Of a stretch of 64,000 nt of DNA, positions 49,944 through 61,653 are shown in pieces. The notes beneath the pieces are model-generated. The model ran no database searches. It was not told where the DNA came from and worked only from the letters and a program-made list of their open reading frames with translations. Source of the DNA: Caenorhabditis remanei (lineage: Eukaryota; Nematoda; Chromadorea; Rhabditida; Rhabditidae); NCBI RefSeq assembly GCF_010183535.1, contig NC_071332.1, positions 7,254,001 through 7,318,000 of the forward strand, read 5' to 3'. Numbering within the stretch: the stretch's first letter is position 1; each line of letters opens with the position of its first letter. Made by a program: the position numbers and the translations under genes.

Positions 49944-50444
49944 TTCTCTTTTCATGTACTTTTTTAAAAATGCGTTTTATCTTTTCATGTTTCCCACACC
50001 CTTCCCATTGCTCTTTTCCCATTTTTTTCTGTCCGGTTTGTATAGTTTTACTAGCAACTGATCTCAAGACTGCTTTTCAAAATGACACTCGATTTCACAC
50101 CTTTTTTTTAAAAACTTTATTCTCTGTCAGAACTGATAAATGATGACAATCAAAACTCATTCTTTTTGTTCTATATGATGCAATAGTGGGTTCGGCGAGG
50201 GAGGTCAAAAAAGCGGTTCAAGATTTAATATATGTATGGAAACAGAAGACAAGTACAGATTATTCAAATGAGGAAAAACTGAAAAAGAGGAGGGAACTAC
50301 TGGAAAATTATTTGGTATAAAGTAGCAGACGACTCTTGGTTTTCAGAAAATTATTATTCAATTCAATTTTTATCACTTGACTACTGTAGAATTGTTTATT
50401 TAGTTTTGTATCGCTTACCTTGAATTGTTTCAGACCGTTACATA
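49944..50444. other. Spacer between esterase and first transporter
   Basis: Contains the esterase 3' UTR. A TTTCAG acceptor at 50429-50434 lies 10 nt before the transporter ATG, consistent with trans-splicing. Nothing else seen. Confidence 0.5.
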
Positions 50445-52245
50445 ATGACGGCATCAATTGGGTCAACGGTGGACAAAAAGACGGAGGCTGAGTGAGTACA
50501 AAGATGTTCAGACTAGGTACAAATTATGAATCCTTCAGATTGTCCGCTGGGAGAATATTGAATGAGAAACAAACGGATTGGAGATCCATGTGGATTTGTA
50601 TATTTCTACAATTTATAGTGGGAGTTCAAATATCTGTATACTATATGTCAATGTGGCCGTATTTGAGTGGAGTAAGATAACACAGTGATTGTACCGAGAA
50701 AAAATAAAAATTACAGCTTGACAAAACTGCAGATGTCGACTTCTTGGGCTGGATTATAGCGGCTTGCAGTATTGGATGTTCTATCGTGAGTCATTTTTAT
50801 ATTTTCAGAACCATATTTAATTATTTCCTTTCAGTCAAATCCAATTTATGGCTTCTGGAATCAAAAAACGATGTCTGTGAAATGGCCGGTTATAACTGGA
50901 TTTCTGATAGCAGCAGTTGGTCAATTTTGGTATGGACTTCTTACAGCAGCCACTAATGTCAAGTGGTGGATGCTTCTCGCTCGATTCTTGACTGGACTTG
51001 GAGTTGGAAACATTGCAGCTCTTCGAGTTTATGCCGCCACTGCATCGACTCCAAAAGACAGAATGAGAGCAATTTCATTTGGAACTGGAGGATTTGTTCT
51101 GGGAATCTCATTCGGCCCGGTGATTTCTGTCAGTTCATTTTTTTCTTGCCCAAACTTCAGGTGGCAAGTTCAAATATTTTCAGGCAGTCTTCACACCTCT
51201 CGGAGCTCACGGTCTCCGTATCGGTTTCTTCGTTTTCAACATGTATACAGGGGTTGCTTACCTAATGGCTCTGATTTGTTTCCTGTCTTGTTTTGTTATT
51301 CATTTCATGTTCAAAGAGAGTTACGCTGGAATCGTAACAAAAGAAGAGAAAGAAAATGATGATTTGATTGTCCCTAAGTTTGATGTTCCCGGAGCAATCA
51401 TCTGCATCTACTTGTTCATGATTGTCAACATTATTGCAACAAATGTGGAAGTGTAAGCTCCTGAATCAAATTCAGAAACCCAACATCACAGTTTTCAGAT
51501 TGTCTACTCCATTAACAACTGTATTATACGACTGGAAGGATAGTGATTCTATCCTCTACAATGGTATTACCCTTGCACTAAGTTGCATTGTTTCTGTCAC
51601 TTTTCACGTGATTCTTGGAACTAGTCGAATCGGAAAAATGTAAATTTGCGAACTCTAAGTGTGTGTATGCACCTTTGATCTATTTTCAGTGACAGGAGAA
51701 ATCAAATATTGATCGGTATTGTCCTGTTTCTACTTTATCATGTGTTCATGTACCCATGGGGATTCTATTCTGGACCATTGAACTTCTTGCCGGAAGGAAT
51801 GGAGACTACAGAAATCGGAGGATGTTATGCAGACTACCTCTGGTGTAATGAAACAACGAGAGTACCATTAGCAGTATATCTTTTCTGCTTCATTGTCTTC
51901 TTTGGAACATCCTTCCCATTCGTTGAGACTCCTGCTTCAGCTCTTTACTCAGAGATTCTTGGTCCCAGAAAGCAGGGAACAATGCAAGGATTCTTCTCAC
52001 TTGGAGGCAGCATTGCTCCAGTTATTTCATCCATTTCATCAACGTATGCACTCCATCACTTTGACTTTTCTATTCATTGATTTCTGATTTTCAGAGCGAT
52101 CTTCAAATATACCGGTTACCGTTATGTCATTGTACTTCAAACAGTGCTACTGCTCGTCGGAGGTGCTCTCATTTTAATCTTTTACAAGAGACTTGTACCG
52201 TTAAAAGTGATTAAAAAGTCCGAGGACGAGAAGGTGGAAAACTGA
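50445..52245 (+). CDS. MFS transporter, MFSD8/CLN7-like (copy A)
   Basis: 485 aa. Exons 50445-50491, 50539-50671, 50717-50785, 50835-51128, 51184-51452, 51499-51639, 51690-52043, 52095-52245. About 12 TM helices. Family-type motifs: the DFLGWIIAAC helix 2 region, RFLTGLGVGNIAALRVYAA (MFS helix 4), PKDRMRAISFGTGGFVLG (helix 5), SEILGPRKQGTMQGFFSLGG (helix 10-11 loop) and a basic cytoplasmic tail (YKRLVPLKVIKK). A luminal NET sequon lies in the CNETTR loop. MFSD8 proteins are lysosomal; substrate and location here are inferred. It is a tandem duplicate of the gene at 53921, with five internal exons of identical length (69, 294, 269, 141, 354). Copy A has an extra 5' exon adding a 16-residue hydrophilic leader. 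AATAAA ~52313. Confidence 0.9.
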
Positions 52246-53920
52246 ACTGAAAATGGAGAAAACTGTTATAAATTTGTTGTTTTGTTAGTTATTCCTGGTT
52301 TCAAATTCATCAATAAAACATATCACCATTAAGTTTTACTTGAATCCTGTTACAGCACAGCACTATTTCAGAACAACGATATTAAAGGGTTTTTCCTAAA
52401 AATGATTTCAGTTCCAAGAGAAATAAAATCAAAAACTAAAACCAATAATTCTTCTTCTTTTCTTCAAAATGAAACGCATCGCCGTCGGCTTGTCGCCTAG
52501 TTAAAACCACGCACCCAAAGCAGCCGACACCTCCCGGGTTCCGCCGCCTGCTATGTCTCTCATGGGGGCAGACCACGCCCCTTTCTTTCCCGTCCTCTTC
52601 TTCTTGAGACGAAGAGAGGCAAAATGGAAAATGAAAAGCCAACGAGAAAAGTTACAATTTTAGAAAAAATAATTTTTCAAATTTTTTTTCTCTTAAAAAT
52701 TATTTTATTCCCATTTTTCCCCATTTTCCGTTATTTTTTGGCTATAACACGAACAAGGAATACATAGATGTGTTTTGTTATTCGTGACAAAGCACTTTGC
52801 TTACAGTTTTTGAAAGATATGTACGTTTTATAGCCAAAAAATAACGGAAATTGGGAAAAATGGGAATTTTTAAGAGAAAAAAAATTTGAAAAATTATTTT
52901 TTTTAATTGTAACTTTTTGATGTTGGTTTGTAGAAAAACTCAAGACACGTATTTTGGTACATGTTTCAAAAAATTTGGAGCATTTTTTGATGAGTTATGA
53001 TTTTTTCCCCGAGGGCACTACTTTTGACTTCTGGAGCTCTAGCACGATACTCAGGAGTTGAGAAGCCAGTTCAACATAATTTTTTCTTTATTTGAGTGTT
53101 TTCCAACATTTTTAAATCAAAAACTCAATATCTCCAAGAGAAAAATAAAAAGTTTTTTTTCGAATTTTTAAATCAAGATCAGGAAAAATCGATTATCGAA
53201 AAAATCAGTGACGGAAATTTTTCAAAAAACATATTTTCTTATTGCTGAATACTTTGGATTTCTTTCAAAATAAAGTTTATGCAAAACGGACACGATTCAA
53301 CTTAGTTACACCTAAAAGTATGAAGGGGTGCTCACTTATGCTCGCTACTGTAACTCTGAAAATGATTCGGGTTGACATAAATCTCGAGCGGAATATACAC
53401 CATTGAGCTGAGTTATGAAGGTTGAAAGAAAACTGTTAGAATGATGGAATATACAGCTCCTAAAAACTGTTTATAGCATTTTCTGCTTTTTAATAGATAC
53501 AAAATTGAACGATTATTATTAAAAAAATAATAATGATTTTCGAAAACTCTGTAAGTGAGCTGGAAGTGTACTTGAATTAATCAGAAGGCAGTGATTCTAA
53601 CTTCATAGGCAAATCAGCAGGATTTTCCTATTGTAAATGAAATAATATACAAGGTTTAAAAATAAAATACATTCCCAACTCCACATTATGAGTTTGTTGT
53701 GAAATGAGTATTTTGAGTTATTGATAATATAAGAATTATGCAATTCAAAGTATCAGAAACACCGCATTTTGTAGTGATAAAGAAAAGTGACCACACAAAA
53801 TACTGAAAAACGAGAAGATTATTCAGATGGCGGTGTGGTATAAAACCATTGGAATTCACTACATTTCAGAATTCGTTCTCTACAATTGTTTTGTCTTTTG
53901 ATAACAAGGAAACAAGAAGG
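52246..53920. other. Spacer between the transporter duplicates, with repeat debris
   Basis: Contains copy A's polyadenylation signal, a GC-richer block at ~52470-52620 of probable transposon origin, the foldback element at 52646-52918 and AT-rich sequence. A TTTCAG at ~53863-53868 marks a probable trans-splice site for copy B. Confidence 0.55.
52646..52918. mobile_element. AT-rich foldback element
   Basis: Imperfect inverted arms of about 95 bp read AAAAGTTACAATT ... GGCTATA on the left and TATAGCC ... AATTGTAACTTTT on the right, with a central unique loop of about 85 bp at ~52746-52830. Shared blocks include CCGTTATTTTTTGGC and TCCCATTTTTCCC. No coding capacity; no clear target duplication seen. 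Confidence 0.8.
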
Positions 53921-55627
53921 ATGACAGTGTCAAACGAGAAGCAGACCGATTGGAGATCCATGTGGATTTGTATATTCTTGCAGTTTGTGGTTGGTGTACA
54001 GATCTCTGTGTACTACATGTCAATGTGGCCATATTTGAGTGGAGTGAGTTTTAAATAGGATTGACTGGATTGCAAAAATAATATTTCAGCTGGACAAATC
54101 AGCCGATTTCGACTTCCTTGGATGGGTTGTAGCGGCATGCAGTATCGGATGCACTATTGTAAGTCATCCTATTTTTAGGGGTCTAACTTCTAATAAGTTT
54201 TTCAGTCAAACCCACTCTATGGCTACTGGAACCAGAAAACTATGTCAGTCAAATGGCCAGTCATCACTGGATTCCTCATTGCAGCAGTCGGTCAAGGATG
54301 GTACGGTCTTCTTGGTTTATTCGATAATGTCAAATGGATGATGCTTCTCGCTCGGTTCTTGACCGGACTTGGAGTTGGTAACATCGCTGCTCTTCGAGTT
54401 TATGCAGCAATGGCGTCGACTCCAAAAGACAGAATGAGAGCAATTTCATTTGGAACTGGAGGATTTGTGTTGGGATTCTCATTTGGTCCAGTTATTTCTG
54501 TGAGTCTTTTCTTATCCAAAGTCATATGAAAGCCATGCATGGATATTTCCAGGCAGTGTTCACTCCATTGGGTGAAGAAGGTATCAGATTAGGAGGATTC
54601 GTGTTGAATATGTACACCGTTGTTGCTTACCTCATGGTGTTGCTTTGCATTTTTGGATGTTTCATCATCTATTTCTTCTTCAATGAAAGTTACGTCGGAA
54701 TAGTGACTAAAGAAGAACAAGAGAAAGATGATGTGACAGTTCCAATGTTTGATATCCCAGCCGCATTGATCTGTATTTACCTGTTTATGATTGTCAACAT
54801 GACAGCTACGAATATTGAAGTGTAAGTTCCGGATGATTGAGGAATAGTCAGAGTCTCGATGTTTCAGAATGTCTTCCCCACTTACTACAGTTTTATACGA
54901 TTGGAAGGACAGTGACTCAATCTTTTACAATGGAATTGCATTGGCAATCAGCAGTGCCATTTCAGTGTCATTCAATATTGCTCAAGGAGCAACGCGAATC
55001 GGAAAAATGTAAGACGACCTAATATGAACAGAGAAAAAAAACAAACAATCTTCTTTTCATTTAGTGACAAAAGGAAGCAAATGCTCTTCGGTCTCACATT
55101 CTTCTTGCTCTATCAGGCATTCATGTTCCCATGGGGTTTCTATTCTGGACCATTGAACTTCCTGCCGAAAGGAATGGAGACTACAGAAGCTGGAGGATGT
55201 TACGCAGAATATCTCTGGTGTAATGACACGACTCGTGTTCCAATGCCTATCTACTTTTTCTGTTTTATTGTATTCTTTGGTGTGGCATTTCCATTTGTGG
55301 AGACACCGTCTCCAGCTCTCTTCTCTGAGATTTTGGGCCCAAGAAAGCAGGGAACAATGCAAGGATTCTTCTCACTTGGAGGCAGTCTTGCACCAGTTAT
55401 TGCTTCGATCACATCAACGTGAGTTTTCACATTTTGGACAGAACAACAACGGAACATTTTCGATTTTCAGAGCAATATTCAAGTACACTGGTTACCGTTA
55501 TGTCATTGTCTTCCAAGCAATTACTCTTCTTGTCGCTGTTCTCTTAATTTTGGTATTTTACAAAAGACTAGTCCCATTAAAAGTGGTCAAGAAGGGCAGC
55601 GAATCAACGATCTCAGAAGAAAACTGA
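53921..55627 (+). CDS. MFS transporter, MFSD8/CLN7-like (copy B)
   Basis: 468 aa. Exons 53921-54043, 54090-54158, 54206-54499, 54553-54821, 54868-55008, 55065-55418, 55471-55627. Very similar to copy A throughout (NEKQTDWRSMWICIFLQF start; RFLTGLGVGNIAALRVYAA; GPRKQGTMQGFFSLGG). It begins directly at the region encoded by exon 2 of copy A, lacking the leader exon and its intron. The ATG at 53921 is preferred over the in-frame ATG at 53849 because a TTTCAG acceptor falls between them. Differences cluster in helices 7-9 and the final helix (FQAITLLVAVLLILVF). The basic/acidic tail is slightly longer. Presumed lysosomal or endosomal, as for the family. Confidence 0.9.
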
Positions 55628-55893
55628 CATTCACAAATCACGGATTTTGTATTCTTTCATTCATTTTATCGTTAATCTAATTTAATTTCAATAGAATAAT
55701 ATATCTTTTCTATAAATTAAATTCTCAAGTTTTCACAATACAAATCACAGAAAGACGACACAAAAGACACTCGGATAAAATAATAGAGATGAATGAGTCT
55801 GAGTAGAAATATAGTAACTGGTTCTGCAGGAAAGACAAAAGACCCCAAAAATTGACGTATTTACAGACATTTAATTGGATGAAGATCGTCCAC

Positions 55894-58465
55894 TTAAGCG
55901 ATGATCCACTTGTCATTGAACTTCATTACACACGTATTGTATCCACAGTTTGTGGCGCAGCATCTGAGAATTTGGGTTGGGGGTGAGGGATTCGGAATTT
56001 CAGTTGAACTCACTTTCTGATATATAATCCACTTCTACAGTCATTATCTGTGTGACACCAGTTGGATCCACGTGTAGCTACACATTTGACACCGAGTTGG
56101 AATGGATCTGGGCATTGATCACCAGATGCAGCAGTTGGGGAGAGGGAGTTGAAAACTGGAATAAGATGAATTTAATTTTTTTTAAAAATTTCATTCACTT
56201 TATTTACTTCGTTTAAATACTTTCTTTTTTGTTCTCGAGACCACTAAAAACAATTTCGAAAAAACAAGCAAGTCAGAGAACGGAAAATTTGATCTGAAGT
56301 CGGTCTTACAATGGCATATCATACACTTCAAAATTCCCCAACCCTACTTTACTGAGTCTCGAAGTGATTAAAAATGTGAATTAATTTCAAACATTTTCAG
56401 CAATACATATCCAATACCATTTCCAACTTACCAATACTCCTTCTCGGATGGAAAACCTGTGCTCCAACATGCACACACATATTGTAATTACAGCCAGTTG
56501 GACAACACATCGAAGCAGTTGTTGATGCACCACGACAATCCATATCACTGTTACACCTGCAACGACACCCGATTTTTTCTCTGTTTTCTTTTCCTTCTTT
56601 TTATTTTTCTCTTTTTCTTTTTCCTCCTTTTCTCTTCCTTCTTCTTCCTTCTTCTTCCTTCTTCTTCTTCTCTTCTTTTCTTCCCCGTTTTTCTTATTTG
56701 TCACTTTTCTCTTCATCTCTCATGGGGGTATAGCTCAGTGGCAGCACAGGTAGTTGGCGTGCGGACCGCATGCGGATTCAGTCCCATTTTCCGTCCACAT
56801 AGAGTCCGCAGCGGAAATTTGGTCCGCTGCGGACTGTATATGGACGTAGCGTGGACTTCGGGAAAAGAGGTGGAAGTGGGCGGCAGACGTCCGCGCGCGG
56901 ACCGTATATGGGCGCGCTGGCCGCGGCCGCGGCATGCAGCAGCTCTTCCGAACCTCTCGGACTTCTCTCGGATAACGATAATTTTTTAATCATTTATGGA
57001 GCGTTTACGTTTCTTTCCCTATTTTTTCGAAAGTTTCGCTTTTCTTTATGTTTTTCTCTATTGAAATTTCTCTTAATTAAATTTTTCGTGAAAAATTCTC
57101 TCATTTTACTGTGAATGATCAGAAAAATATTGTGTTTTCAGTCAGTCCGATGGTCCCAAAAAGAGAAGCAGCAGCGACAGCTAATATGGAATCAATTCAT
57201 CGCTTTTCTCAAAGGTTTGTAATAGTATTCAGCATTTTCTATTAAAAATAAACTTCTTTCAGTGAGGTAATTCGATAAAATTGGCCACTTCCCAAGCACA
57301 ACACTGTATTTTTCCGGAGGGAGGAACCCATTTTCGAAAGTAAGTTAACTGAACAATTATATTTTATTCCGCAATTAATTGATTTTCTTTTCAGAAATAC
57401 GAAGGGAAAGCAGAAGTCAACGACTGAAAACTGCTTCTACAACAATTGATTTTCGATGGATTTCAAGGGCAAGACTGCCGGACAAACTTCTGTTTTCTAA
57501 GTCTAATTTGCTGTGTTTTCTTCTTATTTTTATCATTTTTAATGTTCCTTCTATCTTTCTTTTAATAAAATAGTAATTTTATCTCAATTCTTCTTTGTTA
57601 AATGACAATCTCAACCGGAAAAAAAGTAGGGAGAGGGCTGGCAGTGCGAGCGACTACGTCCGCGCGCGGACTCAAAACGGACCGTATACGGACCACATAC
57701 AATCCTCTGCGAATTCGTGCTGAGTCCACGCGCGGCCCATATATCGTCCATATTGCGTCCGTGGCGGACTACCTGTGAGAGCATTCGACTGCAGATCGAG
57801 AGGTCCCTGGTTCAACTCCGGGTGCCCCCTAGATTCTTTTGTCTTTTTGAAAAAACTTACCAGTTGACACCTCGAACTTTTCTGCAGTTGATGTTCATTG
57901 AGGTGACAGAAGGACAGCTGGCTTGATGGGGATTGGTACAACAGGATCCTTGTTCAATTCCATTCGTACAAATTGTTCCAGATTCACATGCAGTGGAAGT
58001 CATACATGAATGAAAATAGTTTCGGCAGAGAGGTAGAGTTCCAACGAGATCTAAAACAAATTTTGAGTGTTCTTCTTAAATTTCAGAAAAGGCAAAACTT
58101 ACTATTTTGAAATGAGTTGAAAACGTTAAACTGTGGATTTACATTATTTCCACTTGGATTATAGCTGCTAAACCTGAAAATCAAAAAATCTTTAAAATGC
58201 AACCTTCCAAGATAATCCCAATTACCTAAAATTATTCGATGCCTGATACGTTGACGGATTGACGAATCCGAAATCTCTTTGTGGTTTGATGATATGCCCA
58301 CATTCTGATTTCGCTACTCCTGAAAAAAAACTATTTTCAATTTATCTGTGGAAAAAATTATTCAAAAATTCGAAACTAAAACTCACCAAGTTTTTCATAA
58401 TAATCACAAAGCGTCATGTGCTGCGATCCGACAACTGTGATACCAACCAGCAGCAACTGTATCAT
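55894..58465 (-). CDS. Secreted protein with two WAP (four-disulfide core) domains
   Basis: 256 aa. Exons (complement) 58387-58465, 58226-58319, 58103-58173, 57861-58050, 56432-56556, 56014-56155, 55894-55963. Signal peptide MIQLLLVGITVVGS. An N-terminal Asn/Phe-rich segment and a short Cys cluster (CRNYFHSC, CESGTIC) are followed by two eight-cysteine WAP cores: the first from SCPSV through VNWCNSDMDC, SMCC, GCNYNMC; the second from QCPDP through SNWCHTDNDC, KCC, NCGYNTC. The internal match NWC-x4-DC between the two shows domain duplication. WAP domains act as protease inhibitors or antimicrobials in animals; the role here is unknown. The 1.3-kb intron 56557-57860 holds a transposon-split tRNA-Cys. 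Confidence 0.88.
56630..56690. repeat. TTC/CTTCTT polypyrimidine tract
   Basis: Simple CTTCTTCC-type repeat on the plus strand in the WAP-gene intron, ending about 35 bp before the tRNA 5' half. It also produces the spurious Lys/Glu-rich minus-strand frame. Confidence 0.8.
56724..57830 (+). pseudogene. tRNA-Cys(GCA) gene split by a transposon
   Basis: The 5' part (56724-56746) starts GGGGGTATAGCTCAGTGG, the acceptor strand and D-arm of nematode tRNA-Cys with A-box-like sequence. The 3' part (57776-57830) gives the anticodon stem-loop (loop CTGCAGA, anticodon GCA), variable loop, T-arm (GGTTCAACTCC, a perfect B box) and the closing GTGCCCCC that pairs with the 5' GGGGGTA. Between them lies a 1029-bp element. 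Removing the element and one copy of the target duplication would leave a normal-length tRNA-Cys. As it stands it cannot be transcribed and folded normally. Confidence 0.9.
56747..57775. mobile_element. hAT-like non-autonomous element inserted in tRNA-Cys
   Basis: Ends CAGGTAGT ... ACTACCTG are inverted. The flanks TGGCAGCA (56739-56746) and TGAGAGCA (57776-57783) match at 6 of 8 positions and fit a diverged 8-bp target duplication. Sub-terminal regions (~100-190 bp) are GC-rich with repeated GCGGAC and TATATGGAC motifs in both orientations, as in hAT transposase binding regions. The AT-rich core (~57000-57610) has splice-like signals (TTTTCAG at ~57134-57140, CTTTCAG, TTTTCAG) and an AATAAA near 57565, but no transposase. 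Confidence 0.85.
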
Positions 58466-61400
58466 TCTCTGTAAATGATTTCAGCTAGAATATAGAATTG
58501 ACTCGAAAATTGAGTCAAAGGAGTTAAGCGAGTAAATGGCAAGTTGTAAATGGTAAATGCGTGAAAAACTTTATGAAAACACACGCGGAGCCATGAGCCT
58601 TTGCTCCTCCCACTTTCGCCCTCCTCTGGCGCTTTTGTTCATGTCTGCGTCTCTTCGTCTCGCGCACTCTCTCACTCTTTGGTCATTGAATTGTCTTGTT
58701 GTAACTGAGTCGCCAGGAGGGGAGAGACAGACTGGAAACAACATTAAAGACGATCCGGAATACGGGCAACGCGTGGACCCACGTGTGTTTACCGCGCACC
58801 TGGCACCCCCGGTTGTGTTATTATTTGTACTGTACTGGAAAGCAAGGGTGCGGTTAAGCAAAATAATCGAGAGTGGATAACTGGAAATGCTGGAACGAGC
58901 AGTTCGAGAATTCGGGGTGATGGAGAAAACAAGGGATTGGTTGAGAGGATTCACTGAAACGTGCATATTCATGAGCTGAAGCAGGTGCTCTTTTGGAAAG
59001 GAACAGTGGGATAAAACAAACAAAATGGAACTATTGGATAGGACAAAAATAGAGAATTACTGTTTCAAAAGATGGTAATCCAAAGAAAAAATTTGGGTTA
59101 AAAAGCTGAAAAATGAAAGAATATGAATTGTGAAGTATTTGAAAGATCAGTAGCGGTAGCAACTCTACATTTGTACGAGATCACAACATCTGGGAAATCT
59201 TTTTCACAAAATTTTAGATAAGATATGAAAAGAAAACTGCAACTTTTGAAACCACTTTAAATTTCAGTTACGGAAAACTTTCAGTGAATTTTAGACAGAA
59301 CAATATGAGTGATTGTTTTGAAGGAAATGGGTTATATATTCCAAAAATGTGAGCATTTCAAGTAATTGTAATTAGAAATCAAATATAGAAGTAATTAGAA
59401 TCTAATCTAGAACTTAAAGCCACTATAAAAGAAACTGAAATCATGCGTGTCAATTATCAATCAAAATGAAACAATAATTCAAAGTTTCACGGAACGAGGC
59501 GGGTCTTCCAACGTGATCCGGCTCATCCCACTAAACAGGTGGTAGCCTGGAAACTTCTACGTCAGCCGGCAAATTGCAAAAATTAATCGTCTTTTCCTTT
59601 CTAATACAGACATTTGGATCATAATACGAAAGGTGGCAATAATTGGCCGAAACGCAAACAGCGGCTGAGAAAAAAAGGAGGGGAAAAGAGAAAGAGTGTG
59701 GTGCCAATCGGTTTGTTTCCGGTGATATATGCGTCAACTGGTCTTATTGGTGCTCTTTTGCCGCAAATGAGTCGGGACTCGCGCGAGAGGCAACACCGTA
59801 TCAGAAATGAGGAGTGAGGATACCCTTCACGCGCGATTGAGATTGATAGAAAAAACAGTTGGGCGCTGAGTGATATTAGGATTAAATTGCACTATCAAGT
59901 GGGTTTAGGCCGAACGGCCTACTCAGTGATCAGTCTGAGTCAGTCTGAGTAGGGTAGAGACACTTTGTGAACTTGGGATCAAGGTTTTGGAGCTAGAAGG
60001 GAAGTTGTTTATTGAAAGTTTGAAGAAATTCCTCCTGAAATTCTACTGTCTTGTCTGATATACTTACAAATTCAACCATCCAATGCCGTTGTTTTCGCCA
60101 ACTGTGGGTCAGATCTAGGCAGGATTCAGGAATGGTTGCTCCAAAAATCACTATAATTTCTGAGAGTACTTCAGGAAAATTTCATAGAAATTATTAATTT
60201 TGATCAACTACAATCTCATAATTCATAATTTTCAGTCAATCCAATAAGTGAATCTGAACATGTAGAGTATCTAACTAGATTCCCAGATGCAGAAATCTCA
60301 GCTTTCAACATCAGGCCATCCCTGACATTGATCTATGGATCTTTAAAACTTTTTTCCATTCTCACACACGGGTCGGATTAATCGGAAAGCGGTAATTGAT
60401 ATACAGGAAGCGGCAGCCCGATGTTGCGTGTTTCGTTCTTTCGCACTTTCTCGAGGTGTGAAACGAAAGGAGATCGTATGCGTTGCGGATCAGCAACAAC
60501 ACATGAGCGTTGGGCGCCCGGCAGCTGTATGCAAAGAGCAACAAACACGAAATACAACACATTTTGCGAGTTGCGGTGCCGATAGAGTGAGGAAAATAAT
60601 GTTGGATTCATGGAGTACAAATAAGAATTTGGAAAGGAATGAAACAAGTGAAACAATTGAAAATTACAGGAAATGGTCTGGTAGAGCTGGTGCAGAGGAG
60701 AGGATTGAGGAATGGGAACTGTAGATGATCATTGAACAAAAAACTGAGTTTCGTCTAGAATTCAAGATCGCCGAAAATATAGATGCAAGGGTGATTAGTA
60801 GTTTTTGAATTTATGGAATCAACTTGTCAGTAACAAAGAAAATAAATTTTCAGAAATCTTTTAAAAATCCAGTTAACACAATTAGAAATTAAAATTGCAA
60901 TTCGTTAAATGAAAAAATCGAGTTTCTGGCTCAAAAACTACACAATATTCTCCTGATAAATTGCTCATAGAAGTCAATTAAATGAGCCGACAAGTGGCAG
61001 ACGACGGCATTTTATGGCACGGAAACATGTAGACCGTAAATGGTTTGTCTTTATGTTGACACACCGACTACGACGCTGCTCGAGACTATTCACGCCTTTT
61101 GTGTTCGCGCCCGGGCCTTTATGTGTTCATGATACATTGCAGTCAAGACGGACGTGCTGCCGATGGGTGGAGGGAATGAGGTAGAGATGAATGAATGAAG
61201 GAGGACTGGACTCTGAACCTGAACATGGAAGTATGAGTACGTGGAATCAAATAGTCGAGAACAAGTAAACGATCAGAGAGCATACGTGGAAGTGAAGGTT
61301 CACGGAGTAGCTGGAATGTATGTTGAAACCTGAGATTCTTATGACTGATATCCAGTTTGGTTCTTTTTGTATTGAGCAAATGTTCATTGAGATCAAAAAA

Positions 61401-61653
61401 CTGTGAAGGTAATTTTCAACTGAAGTAGTCTAATTTTCTCTATCCAGGCGTGGATAAAATGTCAAGATAAGACTTTCACTTTCAGTCTTAAATTGGTTTG
61501 GGTTGTGAGCGAAAAATAGGTCGATCAAATGATTCCTTTTCTCTTCCTTCCTTTATTTCTAGCGATTATCGCTGTTAGTATTTGTTTCGCTGCACAATCG
61601 TACTTCTCTTACATGAATTCATTAAATTACGCTACGTGCTTTCAGACAAATCT
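58466..61653. other. Intergenic region
   Basis: No supported gene. Contains the WAP-gene promoter, a short palindrome TAGGCCGAACGGCCTA (~59907-59922) next to a tandem CAGTCTGAGT, and scattered GC-richer blocks (58560-58820, 61060-61120). A TTTCAG at 61641-61645 is the probable trans-splice acceptor of the next gene. Confidence 0.55.

Noticed and set aside
53849..53920. Upstream in-frame ATG for transporter copy B
   Set aside because: A TTTCAG acceptor lies between it and 53921, and copy A homology starts only after 53921.
56387..56716. Lys/Glu-rich minus-strand ORF
   Set aside because: Read-through of a WAP exon into the CTTCTT polypyrimidine tract.
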